This document shows, piece after piece, positions 36,770 to 46,171 of a stretch of 64,000 nucleotides of DNA. The stretch spans positions 2,764,001 to 2,828,000 of the forward strand of contig NC_092251.1 of NCBI RefSeq assembly GCF_036320965.1. Reading direction: 5' to 3'. The stretch comes from Panulirus ornatus (taxonomy: Eukaryota; Arthropoda; Malacostraca; Decapoda; Palinuridae). Below the pieces are notes generated by a model, which was not told where the DNA came from, ran no database searches, and saw only the letters and a list, made by a program, of their open reading frames with translations. How positions within the stretch are numbered: the first letter of the stretch is position 1; every line of letters begins with the position of its first letter. The position numbers were made by a program, and so were the translations under genes.

Positions 36770-37255
36770 GTTTTACGCGTTGCACACTTGTATTGATTTC
36801 TTCTATCTTTGAGGCGGTCGGAACTTTCAATTACCGCTCTTAATTACGTTAAGTTCAATCAACAGCCCACACGTACATATTAGAAATAATGATCACACTT
36901 TGTTTTCCTAATTAGAAGATCATGTGAACTTGTACGTCTTTTCCCGTACGCTAATGAGGTGATCAACAAAATTTTGTCAAGGTGTTATAAGGTCAACGGT
37001 GACAATTAGTCATTTAGTTAATATGCCTTTAGAAAATTCCTATAAATGTGAGGGTAATTCTGCAGATCAAATAGATATTAATCACAAAGGACATTTAAGA
37101 TGTTCATCTAGACAAAACCACGAAATATCTTGGCATATTTGCATATGGAGTCTTTCATACTGCTTACACATTAATACGTATAATATCTATAAGGCAAACC
37201 TGGCCTTCACCAAGAGAAGTCTTGCGGTAAAACATAGAAGTCAGTATTGAGCACC
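36770..37255. other. Unannotated stretch
   Basis: AT-rich complex sequence; nothing recognised. Confidence 0.5.

Positions 37256-37258
<3 letters not shown>

Positions 37259-37324
<66 letters not shown>
37259..37324. repeat. (GA)n microsatellite
   Basis: Pure GA array of about 66 bp. Confidence 0.98.
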
Positions 37325-37326
<2 letters not shown>

Positions 37327-37498
37327 AGGGGTCTTGAAAAACGATGGAATAATTTGCATTTATTATTTTGGAGTGACAATCTAGCCCACTTCAATCGTTC
37401 ACAGACTTGATATAACTTATGTAATAAGAATAGTAATTTCTAACTCGCAAACTTGAAGGAAAATGAGACGAACTGTTGAATAACCCACCTCAATTTGC

Positions 37499-37510
37499 GG
37501 GGGGGGGGGG
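37499..37510. repeat. Poly-G run
   Basis: Twelve consecutive G. Confidence 0.95.
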
Positions 37511-37830
37511 TTGTCCTGATGCCTAATATATCACATAATGGAGTAAAACTAAAGCTACGTCAGTCCTCACATAAAACCTGGACACATTCAAATTAGATGG
37601 AGCGCCACGTCTAAAATTTCTTCCCGCGCGTGACCGTCGACCTCAGGTGTAGCTCAGGTTCGGCTGTCATGTTTAGGATGTCGTGTTGGTAATTGCACAA
37701 GCCGCATGTGCCTGCGGTCGAGTAATGAGGTGTGGCGCAAGTAATGACAGTAATTTTATTATGCTAGTGTGGTGGAGACCAAGGCGATGGTATTTCCGTG
37801 TCTGGGTGGTGGTGGTGTGCTTTGCAATAC

Positions 37831-38026
<196 letters not shown>

Positions 38027-38029
38027 TTG

Positions 38030-39310
38030 AGAAGAAGTACAGCACAATAATTGTGTAAAGGAATCAGATTTCATACTCTGTTACCATCCCAAGCCTTCAC
38101 GGAGGGCTCACATCTCCATTGACCTTAAGAAATGAGACTACAGATTACAGAGCAAACTTGAATGTAATGTCAAACATTGTTGTACCGCTGTCAGTTAAGG
38201 CGACCAACGTAGACTTAATGTCTTAGGTCGGAGGGGAACTGTTACGATACAGTTTATGTATGAAATCAAGATGTGTGAAGTGAGACATGGTTTCAACATG
38301 CAGGAGAGGTAAGAGGCAAGGGTCTTTGGTATATCAAAGAGTTTACTAATATATATTCAGTTTGAATGAATATATATATGTAAATCTCGTATCATTCATC
38401 GCATTAATGATGGGTTTGATGCGACCTTCACTCCCAATTTGTTGATGTATGCTCTCTGATCAACCTATCTTCAGCTCCTTGTCCCCCTTCCCTCTCGAAC
38501 AACATCAACCCCTGCAGGCATCCACCACCCAGCCCTTTCGTGCCGCCTTCCGCTGCACCAAGCAAGAAAGGAGAAAAAAAAAAAATACAAGCGTGAAGAA
38601 ATAGGTCCCTTCAGGCGAGCAAAAGTAAATCCTCCCTTGAGAGACATATAGAGTCTCAGCCTCTCGTTACCCTCTTTACAAACATTAGACGGAAGAGAAT
38701 AGCTACTGTGAGTACACTCACTGACCACCATGACACTTTCGCTTCGCCATCTCCTGTCTCTCCATGTCTCCTTTACAGCAACGCCGAGGTGACGGAGTCT
38801 CCCTCAGGCTTTTAGCTAATTGTTGGCTGACCATGACCTTTAAGAGAGAGGAGGGAGTATAGACGCTCAAGAGAACCACTAGACTCTTCCAGTGACGTTG
38901 CACTTAGGGGGTCACATGGATATGCTCAGTGGTGCGAAGATTTTACGACATAATACCCAGATGTAAGCAAGCACTCGAAGACCAGTGCCCAAGCATAAAC
39001 ACACTCAGGCTGAGGTGCTGATGAAATAGAAGTTACCAGGCCACTGTTAGCTCTCACTTGACCTTTATTAAGAACCGAGCGAACTTTATTTCCCCAAAGT
39101 TCGCATCGTTTGTCCATTGTTTGTATGTCAGAAGTCAAAACGATGAACTAATGTCGACCCCTTAGACAAACAAAATGTTACTGAGAACACGATTTTAGCT
39201 CCAGAATCAAGGTAGTTACTCTAAACAAACCCATCTAGAGAGGTAAAAGGAGAAAGGAAATGTTATATACAACAGACAACAACCAGTAGTTAACAAGAGG
39301 TTCGTCATCT
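38030..39310. other. Unannotated block
   Basis: Complex sequence with no long microsatellite. A perfect 11-bp inverted repeat (ATATATATTCA at 38349-38359, TGAATATATAT at 38367-38377, 7-bp spacer) is the only structure noted. No gene seen. Confidence 0.55.
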
Positions 39311-39316
39311 TCAGAG

Positions 39317-39337
39317 CACAACGGTACGATCCTTGAG
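39317..39337 (+). repeat. Lone unit of the 21-bp repeat found at 43.6 kb
   Basis: CACAACGGTACGATCCTT followed by GAG matches the 43612-43985 consensus with two changes. The next 21 bases are a more diverged second unit. It sits ~165 bp before block copy 1. Confidence 0.75.
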
Positions 39338-39484
39338 CACGGACGGCGACGTGGCCAGCATATCCTACGGTCGTGGAGTCTTGCTTAAGGGCCGTTCCAT
39401 GATTACATTATAGATAATGAAATGCTGTAAGAGAACAGTTTCCTCATATGTTCATCCTGCCAGCTACCAATCTGCTACACTTCA

Positions 39485-39685
39485 GCACCCGTCCCTTCCC
39501 TACGGCTGAAGCCTTGTGTCACGAAGGGAGGAAATATGCGTCCAGGAATGAGTTCGGGAATGTTATGGGGCCATCAGTGTAGGTGCCTGAGACATGGCCC
39601 GAGCAACAAATCAGTTTCGGGGATGCAATAACTCGCTCGTTTATTGTGCCGATAGCTCGAGTGTGTTATTGCAAACGTTCGACTG
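39485..39685 (+). repeat. Diverged block duplication, copy 1
   Basis: From GGCTGAAGCC through GTGTCACGAAGGGAGG, ATGTTATGGGGCCATCAGTG, CCTGAGACATGGC, TTTCGGGGATGCAATAACTC and GATAGCTCGA, the sequence matches copy 2 at 42203-42400 (offset about 2717 bp). Identity is roughly 85% in the core by eye. No coding sense is shared: open frames differ. Confidence 0.92.
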
Positions 39686-40055
39686 GGACACTATAAACGT
39701 TCGGATCTATTACTGCGAAACATTAGCGCGCGCTATTTCCAAGTTCCGTCGGTGTTTTCGTGAGAATAGTTCGTCAATGAATAAGTTCTTGAGCTCTGCC
39801 ATGGGATACTGTCTCATCATAAAAGTTCGAAAGTGTCATTCTGAACTTTAGGACTTGATGGTTACGTCGTGAAATATGACGCTACCAACTTATGAGTCCG
39901 TGAAAGTTTGAGTGTATCATAAGTGAATCATACCTTTATGAACATTTGAGGTCGCTCGTAAAGACTCGATGATATATTCCAAATGGACGAATGTGTCATT
40001 TAGAGTACTCGAACATGTCACTGATGACATTCAACTGTCGGAGAAAATATTCCAA
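39650..40055. repeat. Degenerate ~22-bp tandem repeat after block copy 1
   Basis: Variants of GTTCGAGTGTGTCACTGCGAA recur irregularly (for example TCGAGTGTGTTATTGCAAAC, GTTCGGATCTATTACTGCGA, GTTCGAAAGTGTCATTCTGA). Very diverged. Confidence 0.55.
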
Positions 40056-40059
40056 TTTT

Positions 40060-40470
40060 CGGGACACACACACGAGAGCAGGTAAGTGCCACCTTCTTTT
40101 ATGAATCTCAGCTCCCTGCTCAAACGCTAAGAAATTAGATTCGATTGAGTGATACAGGTTCTTATAGCCACTAGATAAGAATCATGCGAATGACTCTCGT
40201 CTAAGCTTTACGTCGTTATTGTGAGAATTTGAGGACGGAAAGATCTGCTGGAGGAGCATGAGGAAAAGGAGAAGCAGGAGAAAAGCGGAAGGAAGTCTTA
40301 ACGGAGGAGAGGGAAGGAGAGGTGCTAAACACTGCTCGATGTGTCCACTATGGCTTCCATTCCCCAAGCCAGCCCCGTAACTTTTAGGCTTAGGGTGACA
40401 TCAGGAATACCCATAGAAAATGGCCCTCCGGCTGCTTTTTGTGCTGGTATCTATGGCGTAGCCTGAATAT
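40060..40470. other. Unannotated stretch
   Basis: Complex sequence; nothing recognised. Confidence 0.5.
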
Positions 40471-40471
40471 A

Positions 40472-40473
<2 letters not shown>

Positions 40474-40513
<40 letters not shown>

Positions 40514-40536
40514 AGTGTGTGTGTGTGTGTGTGTGT
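40474..40536. repeat. (GT)n interrupted
   Basis: GT array of about 63 bp with one GAGA interruption near 40511. Confidence 0.98.
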
Positions 40537-40676
40537 CACTCTCCAGTCTGTGATAAGACTTGCTCTGTTTACACACATACACACGCATGGTTGAGGATAT
40601 GTGACCCTCACAAGTGTGAAACACTCACCTAATATTCTGCGAATAGGTACCATACACACACACCCTTTCTTTCTTT

Positions 40677-40679
<3 letters not shown>

Positions 40680-40707
<28 letters not shown>
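40680..40707. repeat. (CA)n
   Basis: Pure CA run of 28 bp, reverse-complementary to the GT array 145 bp upstream. Confidence 0.97.
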
Positions 40708-40719
40708 TCGCATTCATGG

Positions 40720-41200
40720 AAGATACAAACACGCAAATATTTACATACACACACAAAAAAGACAAGAATAAACACATACACAAATATACGTTTTACGATG
40801 CGAATCATAGATTTCCTGTTAAACTTAAATATCTATTTAGATTTTCTTATGAATATCCCTTTATATTTTTCACTTCTAACTCCAATAAAAAAAATGGTCT
40901 CTTTTTGCAATACATGTCCTTTCAATCCAAGTTTTCACTCGATTAAATCCAAATTCTGCAAATGTTTGCAAATGTGTAGGAAAAGGTTTTTGTTGACATT
41001 AATAAAACTCTGGTTCCTTGCGAATATCTACGAAAAATGATACTAATGTCTTGAAATTGTGGAAGAGAAGTAACAGAAAGATAAAGTGTTACAAGGATAC
41101 AAGGTGAATAGAAAGGAAAGTTAGAGAAAGATACGGATGGAGGAGGCAAGACAGAAGAACAAGAGAAGATGATGCGAAGTAGGAAGAGAAGGAAAAGATG
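40720..41200. other. Unannotated stretch
   Basis: AT-rich, becoming purine-rich from about 41050. Nothing recognised. Confidence 0.5.
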
Positions 41201-41205
41201 TAAAT

Positions 41206-41207
<2 letters not shown>

Positions 41208-41282
<75 letters not shown>
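41208..41282. repeat. (GA)n microsatellite
   Basis: Pure GA array of about 75 bp within a wider purine-rich stretch (41050-41430). Confidence 0.98.
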
Positions 41283-41284
<2 letters not shown>

Positions 41285-41996
41285 AGGAGATCAATAGGTG
41301 GACGAAGAAGAAGAAAAAGAAGGGGATGAATATGATCATTATTACTATGATGAAAAAAGAAGAGAAAGAAGAGGAAGAAATGGTGATAAAAAAGGTAGAA
41401 AAAGAAATATAAACTGAAGGATAACAAAACTACCAACAAGCAGCAGAGGTCAAGCCCGACTCTAAAAGGAACATCAAAGTCAATACGACAATAGAAAACG
41501 AGGAACAAAAACACGCTACCCTTCACAATCACAACAACAACAACAGCATGAGAAACACAGCTGAGCAACTCTACAAAAACACCACCAAACAAATGAACTA
41601 TCATCAGTTTTACAATAACAACGGTCTATGAAGCCTTTTAAGATACGCGGGATAAGACACTAAATTACAGCAAATAAGTGATTGAAGTTCTTAACTTGTG
41701 TAAATATGTCCTTTAGCATTGCTAACTGGGAGGCAGGGAATCTTTCAGTTCCAACTACCGATTCACCGATATTGTGGGAAGCCTTACTCACATACAGTTT
41801 CACGTATTGTAACGCCACAATATAGCAAATCTGGCTAAGGTGAAAACTTTATGCCTTGTCTTCAAGTATTCTGTTCTTCTTCACAGGGATATGCACAGCT
41901 TCTCCTCCAACACTGGAGTAGTAAATGAAATGTTTTCTTCTGTACGTCATTAACGCATATATGGGTCGTCTCTCTCTCTTTCACCTGGTTATACAG

Positions 41997-42110
41997 GTGT
42001 CAGGAGATAATGCCAGGGGTCGTACAGCTAAGCCCAAAGAATGCAAAGGAAAAAATGCCCTGACCAGGGAACAGAAGGTCGGTATCATCAACGCATTTGA
42101 ACAAGAGTAA
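41997..42110 (+). CDS. Possible CENP-B/psq-type HTH exon fragment
   Basis: A T/C-rich tract (41967-41990) ends in TTATACAG, a plausible 3' splice site. The next 37 codons read VSGDNARGRTAKPKECKGKN then ALTREQKVGIINAFEQE and stop. The last part fits the start of the CENP-B N-terminal/psq helix-turn-helix of Tigger/pogo/Jerky-type proteins ('K..LTL.EK..II..FE.G'). Such domains bind DNA in transposases and in host proteins derived from them. Helices 2 and 3 are missing: either the copy is broken by the TAA at 42108, or the GAGTAAAA there is a splice donor. Assignment is from motif memory only; a decayed transposon is the likeliest source. Confidence 0.35.
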   Translation: MSGDNARGRTAKPKECKGKNALTREQKVGIINAFEQE

Positions 42111-42202
42111 AATTTCCTTTTCGTTGACCAAGACCTTCATGGTTGCCAGGATGTGTGGATGGGAGGGGATCACTGATACCCCCTCTCCCTGCCAATCTTT
42201 CC

Positions 42203-42400
42203 CCGTTTCCTTCCCGCCTTACTTGCTGAAGCTGTGTGTCACGAGGGAGGAAATATGCGTCTGGGAATGAGTTCGAGAATGTTATGGGGCCATCAGTGTA
42301 GGTGCCTGAGACATGGCTCGGGCGACAAATCAATTTCGGGGATGCAATAACTTACTCGTTTAGTGTGACGATAGCTCGGCCTGTGTGCTATTACGAATGT
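42203..42400 (+). repeat. Diverged block duplication, copy 2
   Basis: Direct-repeat partner of 39485-39685 (GTGTCACGAGGGAGG, ATGTTATGGGGCCATCAGTG, CCTGAGACATGGC, TTTCGGGGATGCAATAACTT). It is followed by its own degenerate tandem repeat, so the duplicated unit was probably block plus array. Confidence 0.92.
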
Positions 42401-42930
42401 TCCATTGCGTCACTGCGAATGTCTGAAGGTCTCACTACTAAAGTTCGTGAGTATGTTACGAAGAATGTTGGAACGTACGTTTTAACGATCATTCGCGGGT
42501 TTCATTGCGATTCCTTGAGCTTTCATGTGCGTTTGCATGACTGCTCTTTGCGCCATCGCGACTGTTCAGATGTGGCGATACATATCTGATGGAGCTGTTC
42601 AATCGCTTCACAGTATAACAGTATCACAGTATCACGCTGTTGAAAACGTTGCAGTGTGTCACTGTGGGCCTACGTTTGTCAGTGTCAAACGCTCGAACCA
42701 GTGGAATCGTGCTTTCGTGTCTGTGAATCTTTAAGATACGTCACTGCGACCATACGAGCGTCACTTTAAAGGTTTTTCTGTGTTTCGACAGTCGTTTAAG
42801 TATGTATCACTGCAACTGTCTGACTGTGATGTCCTACAGTTGACAATGAGAGTGTTCTGATACATTGGAGCGTTGACTTGAATATGTTAGTGAGACAAGA
42901 ATACGACAGTGAGGCAATGCTGTGATGGCT
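42400..42930. repeat. Degenerate ~22-bp tandem repeat after block copy 2
   Basis: Recurring TCACTGCGAATGT, GTGTGTCACTGTG, TACGTCACTGCGACC, GTATCACTGCAACTG and CGAGCGTCACTTT words at roughly 20-45 bp spacing. It is the same theme as 39650-40055 but longer. Confidence 0.55.
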
Positions 42931-42934
42931 TGCC

Positions 42935-43605
42935 TCTACAGGGTAGAATACGTCATTTCAGATGGCCAAGTATTCTATAACCAATGTACTACAGTTCTGC
43001 AAATACCAGACCGGTCCTTCATGGGAAGAGTGGACATTGTAAATGAGACGATTTTATTTTTCAGAACTTGAATGGTCGCTGCTAAAACAAAGTATCGAGT
43101 GTGGTTTCATCAGTCTCCAAGTGTCTTGTATAGGTTCTTCGGTTGAAGGTTTTGGAACCAATCACTAGTATGGCCTTCACTATGTTTATAGTCTTCTTAT
43201 TCTTGATGCATATTACCTAAAGTTTTCGTCACGGCAGTTAGCGTGTCCAGTGAGGTTTGCATGTTCACTCACTCTAACGCTTACGAAAGATCAGAGGAGC
43301 AGGAACGGACAGCAACAGCACAAGTAGATACAAAGACCTACGACAATATGAAATATTACCAACAGAAACACAGGGCAAGAATCACAGCTGGACACTTGGT
43401 TACCCACAACGGTGAGTTTACTCAAATGAATTGACGAGCGAAATCCACTTACTCAATCAAGCCACTCCATTAAATGGATAAATCCATTCCATCCACTTAA
43501 TTGATTCAGGTAACTTGATAAACAATATAGAGAATAACGTAAACGAAAAGTTTGCCGCTGAATAAGCAGTGGAAAACCCGTTCCATCACGGAAAAAGTCT
43601 TGTTT
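42935..43605. other. Unannotated stretch
   Basis: Complex sequence; nothing recognised. Confidence 0.5.
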
Positions 43606-43611
43606 CCTGCA

Positions 43612-43985
43612 CACGACGGTACGACCCACGAACACGACGGTGCGACCCTTATGCACGACGGACCCTTGAGCAAGACGATACGATCCTTGAGCACGACAGT
43701 ACGACTCTCCAGCACGAAGGAATGATCCTACGGCACGAAGGTACGACCCTTAAACACAACTGTGCACAATTCTTAAACACAAATGTACGACCGTTGATCA
43801 CGAAAATAAGATCCTTGATCACGAAGGTACGACCCTTGAGCACGACTGTGCGACCTTTGAGCATGAGGATACGATCCCTGAGCACGACTGTGCGACCGTC
43901 AAAGCAAGACGCAACGACCCTCTGACATGGCAGTAACGACCACTGATCACGATGGTAACGACACTTGAACACTACGGTGACGCAC
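43612..43985 (+). repeat. 21-bp degenerate tandem repeat, 18 copies
   Basis: Consensus CACGACGGTACGACCCTT plus GAG. Units start at 43612, 43633, 43654 (17 bp), 43671, 43692, 43713, 43734, 43755 (23 bp), 43778, 43799, 43820, 43841, 43862, 43883, 43905, 43926, 43948 and 43970. The last few are 22 bp through an extra A in GGTAACGAC. Because most units are 21 bp, 100-codon frames stay open on both strands (TTVRPLS on plus, VVLKGRT on minus); I do not take these as genes. GC- and CpG-rich compared with surroundings. Confidence 0.95.
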
Positions 43986-44098
43986 TTCTGTCATTACAGC
44001 ATCCAGAGGATTAAAAAGCTTTCTGATAATACAAGAAGTGCAAGAGATGAGGGCCCCATCAGCGTAGAGCTTCTCTCCCTGAACAGTACAGATAGGTA

Positions 44099-44102
<4 letters not shown>

Positions 44103-44148
<46 letters not shown>

Positions 44149-44159
44149 CACACACACAC
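44103..44159. repeat. (CA)n microsatellite
   Basis: CA array of about 57 bp with one AAAC interruption at 44132. Confidence 0.98.
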
Positions 44160-44252
44160 TCACTCACCCCGCCACCACCACTCCCACCCACACATCAACG
44201 AAAACCCATTTATATCTCGTTTGAAGATAATTCCTCGAGAATAGAGAGTCCT

Positions 44253-44570
44253 TCAGGTTCTGCAGCCAGACAGACACTCCCTTTGGGACATTATAATCCA
44301 TAAATTTGAGTTCATCTTCATCCTAAATGGAATAACAGAAAAATCCAGACACATCTCAGTCTCTACCCTCCCCAGCCCAATTTGCAGAGTGCCACCATAA
44401 TTATGTTCCGCGAGGTCTTCAAGTGAATTAGGAGAGAAATGTGGGTAGGGCAGCACTGGGCCAAGGAGATCATGTGTCTCAATTTTCCATCTGTTTTGTT
44501 TGTTACCTTTGCTGGAAATGAGACTTTCTGGCCCTAGTATAGATGAGAGTGGGGCTAACACAATTGCCAA
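44253..44570 (-). CDS. Protein-like open frame, unknown
   Basis: A 105-codon minus-strand frame, opening on TTG, of ordinary composition: segments GPVLPYPHFSPNSLEDLAEH and GLGRVETEMCLDFSVIPFRM, ending ECLSGCRT-stop. I recognise no domain. It could be a 3' exon, a decayed element ORF, or chance. Confidence 0.18.
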   Translation of the reverse strand: MAIVLAPLSSILGPESLISSKGNKQNRWKIETHDLLGPVLPYPHFSPNSLEDLAEHNYGGTLQIGLGRVETEMCLDFSVIPFRMKMNSNLWIIMSQRECLSGCRT

Positions 44571-44624
44571 AGGTGTTGTTTAGTACATGTGTGTGTCATG
44601 AAGTGACTCTTTACTTTCACTTTT

Positions 44625-44743
44625 GTGTGTGTATGTGTGTCCATGTGTCTGTCTGTTCGTGCACGTGTGTGTGTATCCGAGTCTATGTGTCTGTTCGTGA
44701 ATATGTGTGTGTATGCAAGTCTAAGTATCTGTCTGTACGTGTA
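44625..44743. repeat. ~39-bp tandem repeat, 3 copies, TG-rich
   Basis: Units from 44625, 44665 and 44704 (38-40 bp) share GTGTGTGTAT, AGTCTA(T/A)GTATCTGTCTGT-like and TTCGTG/ACGTG segments. It grew out of TG-rich sequence. Confidence 0.7.
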
Positions 44744-44759
44744 TGTGAAGGGTGTGCGT

Positions 44760-44885
44760 GATCACTGTCCGAGATTCCTACTCATGTGTTACGAGGTAGA
44801 GTGTTACACACTTATGTGGACCCGACCCACTCCGGGCGACCCGTGCTGACTCGTGTTCAGTAACGCTAACCACTACACCAGTACA
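44760..44885 (-). mobile_element. tRNA-derived SINE fragment
   Basis: On the minus strand TGGTGTAGTGGTTAGCG (44880-44864) is a good Pol III A-box region (tRNA D-arm). It is followed by GTTACTGAACACGAGTCAGC, then GGGTCGCCCGGAGTGGGTCG, and ~80 bases on by GAGTAGGAATCTCGG (44783-44769), a degenerate B-box. The spacing is longer than in a true tRNA, so this is a tRNA-derived repeat with an insertion, not a tRNA gene. Confidence 0.6.
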
Positions 44886-44998
44886 CAAACACCACTTAAC
44901 AGCTGGAGGCCCCACGAGTGTTCATCTCCCTCCCCGTACTCTACAAAATTAGAGAATAATAAACGGAAACTTTCACAAAAAAAAAACACACACACAAG

Positions 44999-45090
44999 TA
45001 CTGCTAGAGAGCAAGACCCCCCTAGACTATAAGGAGGTGCTGATCCCACTGCTGCTGCTGCTGCTGCTGCCTCTCCTGCTGGCACAGAGG
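44999..45090 (+). CDS. Possible small exon with Leu-rich segment
   Basis: An open stretch reads [16 protein letters not shown], then seven CTG-encoded Leu (45049-45069) and PLLLAQR, ending exactly at AGAGG|GTGAGTGTG, a near-consensus 5' splice site at 45091. The hydrophobic run could be a membrane anchor or signal segment, but the acceptor side (CACACACAAG) has no pyrimidine tract, and a CTG expansion alone would produce the poly-Leu. Confidence 0.2.
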
Positions 45091-45264
45091 GTGAGTGTGC
45101 CGCCCCTCGAGCGCCTGCACACGATACAGTATCAGTTCAAGAGGTGCCACTCCACCACACAGCCAGAGCCAGCAACACCCCACCCACCAACCCGGGCCAT
45201 ACACCTCCACCCACCAATCTGTGCCTCTCCAGTCTCCCTACTCACCAATCTCTTGACAAGTCGC

Positions 45265-45267
<3 letters not shown>

Positions 45268-45345
<78 letters not shown>
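45268..45345. repeat. (TA)n microsatellite
   Basis: Pure TA array of about 78 bp. Confidence 0.98.
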
Positions 45346-45348
<3 letters not shown>

Positions 45349-45349
45349 C

Positions 45350-45860
45350 TACTTATAGATGTACCTACCTCTTTTTTCCGTTTATTTACTCAGTATTTGT
45401 ATACATATATATCCACTACTTACACATGTACCCACCTCTTTTTCCTCTTCCCCTTTAATCAGTATTTGCATAACCTATCAATCATTGGCCCCAATGGAGA
45501 GACATAAACAGAGTCCTTAAGACTCGAAAGGCCAGAGTTAAATGCTATCATTGACGGGGGATATGAATAACTTCCACTTACAGGGCAGGAGGCCAAGTGC
45601 TTGAGACCATCTTAGGACCACCTTACGCACCGGCCTCATGCAGGAGGTGACGTCGAGGGCCTCTTATGGTCCGAGTCCTTCTCACGAGGACCATTTCAAG
45701 ACCTCTCACTGGGAATAATAAACAACAGATGCAACTGGTCACGTTTGATTGTCCTCGTGAACAACTGGTGTTTGTTCACGTCTCTCCACGTATAGCCCTT
45801 AGGGTAAGGTAGGTTTACAGGATGTAGAGCTGGGGAAAAGAGAAGGGAAGGAAAGGGAAA
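45350..45860. other. Unannotated stretch
   Basis: A short duplication (TACTTATAGATGTACCTACC / TACTTACACATGTACCCACC, ~65 bp apart, 45350-45440), otherwise nothing recognised. Confidence 0.5.
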
Positions 45861-45864
45861 GACA

Positions 45865-45918
45865 TACACACACACGCACCCACACACACGCACCCACACA
45901 CACACACACACACACACA
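45865..45918. repeat. Interrupted (CA)n
   Basis: CA runs broken by GCACC. Confidence 0.95.
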
Positions 45919-46006
45919 GGGATATGCTTGAGTGAGCCATGATTGCTCCACAATGCATAGTTCATATTGAATTATGCATCCATTTGACTATAAATGGATC
46001 CTGTTG

Positions 46007-46007
<1 letters not shown>

Positions 46008-46078
<71 letters not shown>

Positions 46079-46115
46079 CCACACACACACACACACACAT
46101 GTATTATATATACAA

Positions 46116-46170
<55 letters not shown>
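46008..46170. repeat. (CT)n-(CA)n-spacer-(TG)n compound microsatellite
   Basis: CT array (46008-46074), CA array (46080-46099), an 17-bp AT-rich spacer with GTAT/ATAC symmetry, then a TG array (46117-46169). The CA and TG arms are reverse complements around the spacer. Confidence 0.98.
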
Positions 46171-46171
46171 T

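Noticed and set aside
37164..37394. Minus-strand frame with apparent signal sequence of alternating Ser-Leu
   Set aside because: SLSLSL is the translation of the GA array.
41089..41604. 171-codon minus-strand frame resembling a multi-pass membrane protein
   Set aside because: The F/L/S/V-rich 'membrane' character comes from GA- and AAG-rich DNA read on the opposite strand, with a GA array in the middle.
43569..43972. Overlapping plus and minus frames of about 110 codons with 7-residue repeats
   Set aside because: Explained by the 21-bp tandem repeat; substitutions show no preference for synonymous positions by eye.
43612..43985. CRISPR-like array
   Set aside because: Units are contiguous with no spacers, are diverged, and the DNA is clearly eukaryotic.
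44820..44885. Functional tRNA gene
   Set aside because: A-box is good but no cloverleaf closes: B-box is too distant and the acceptor stem cannot pair.
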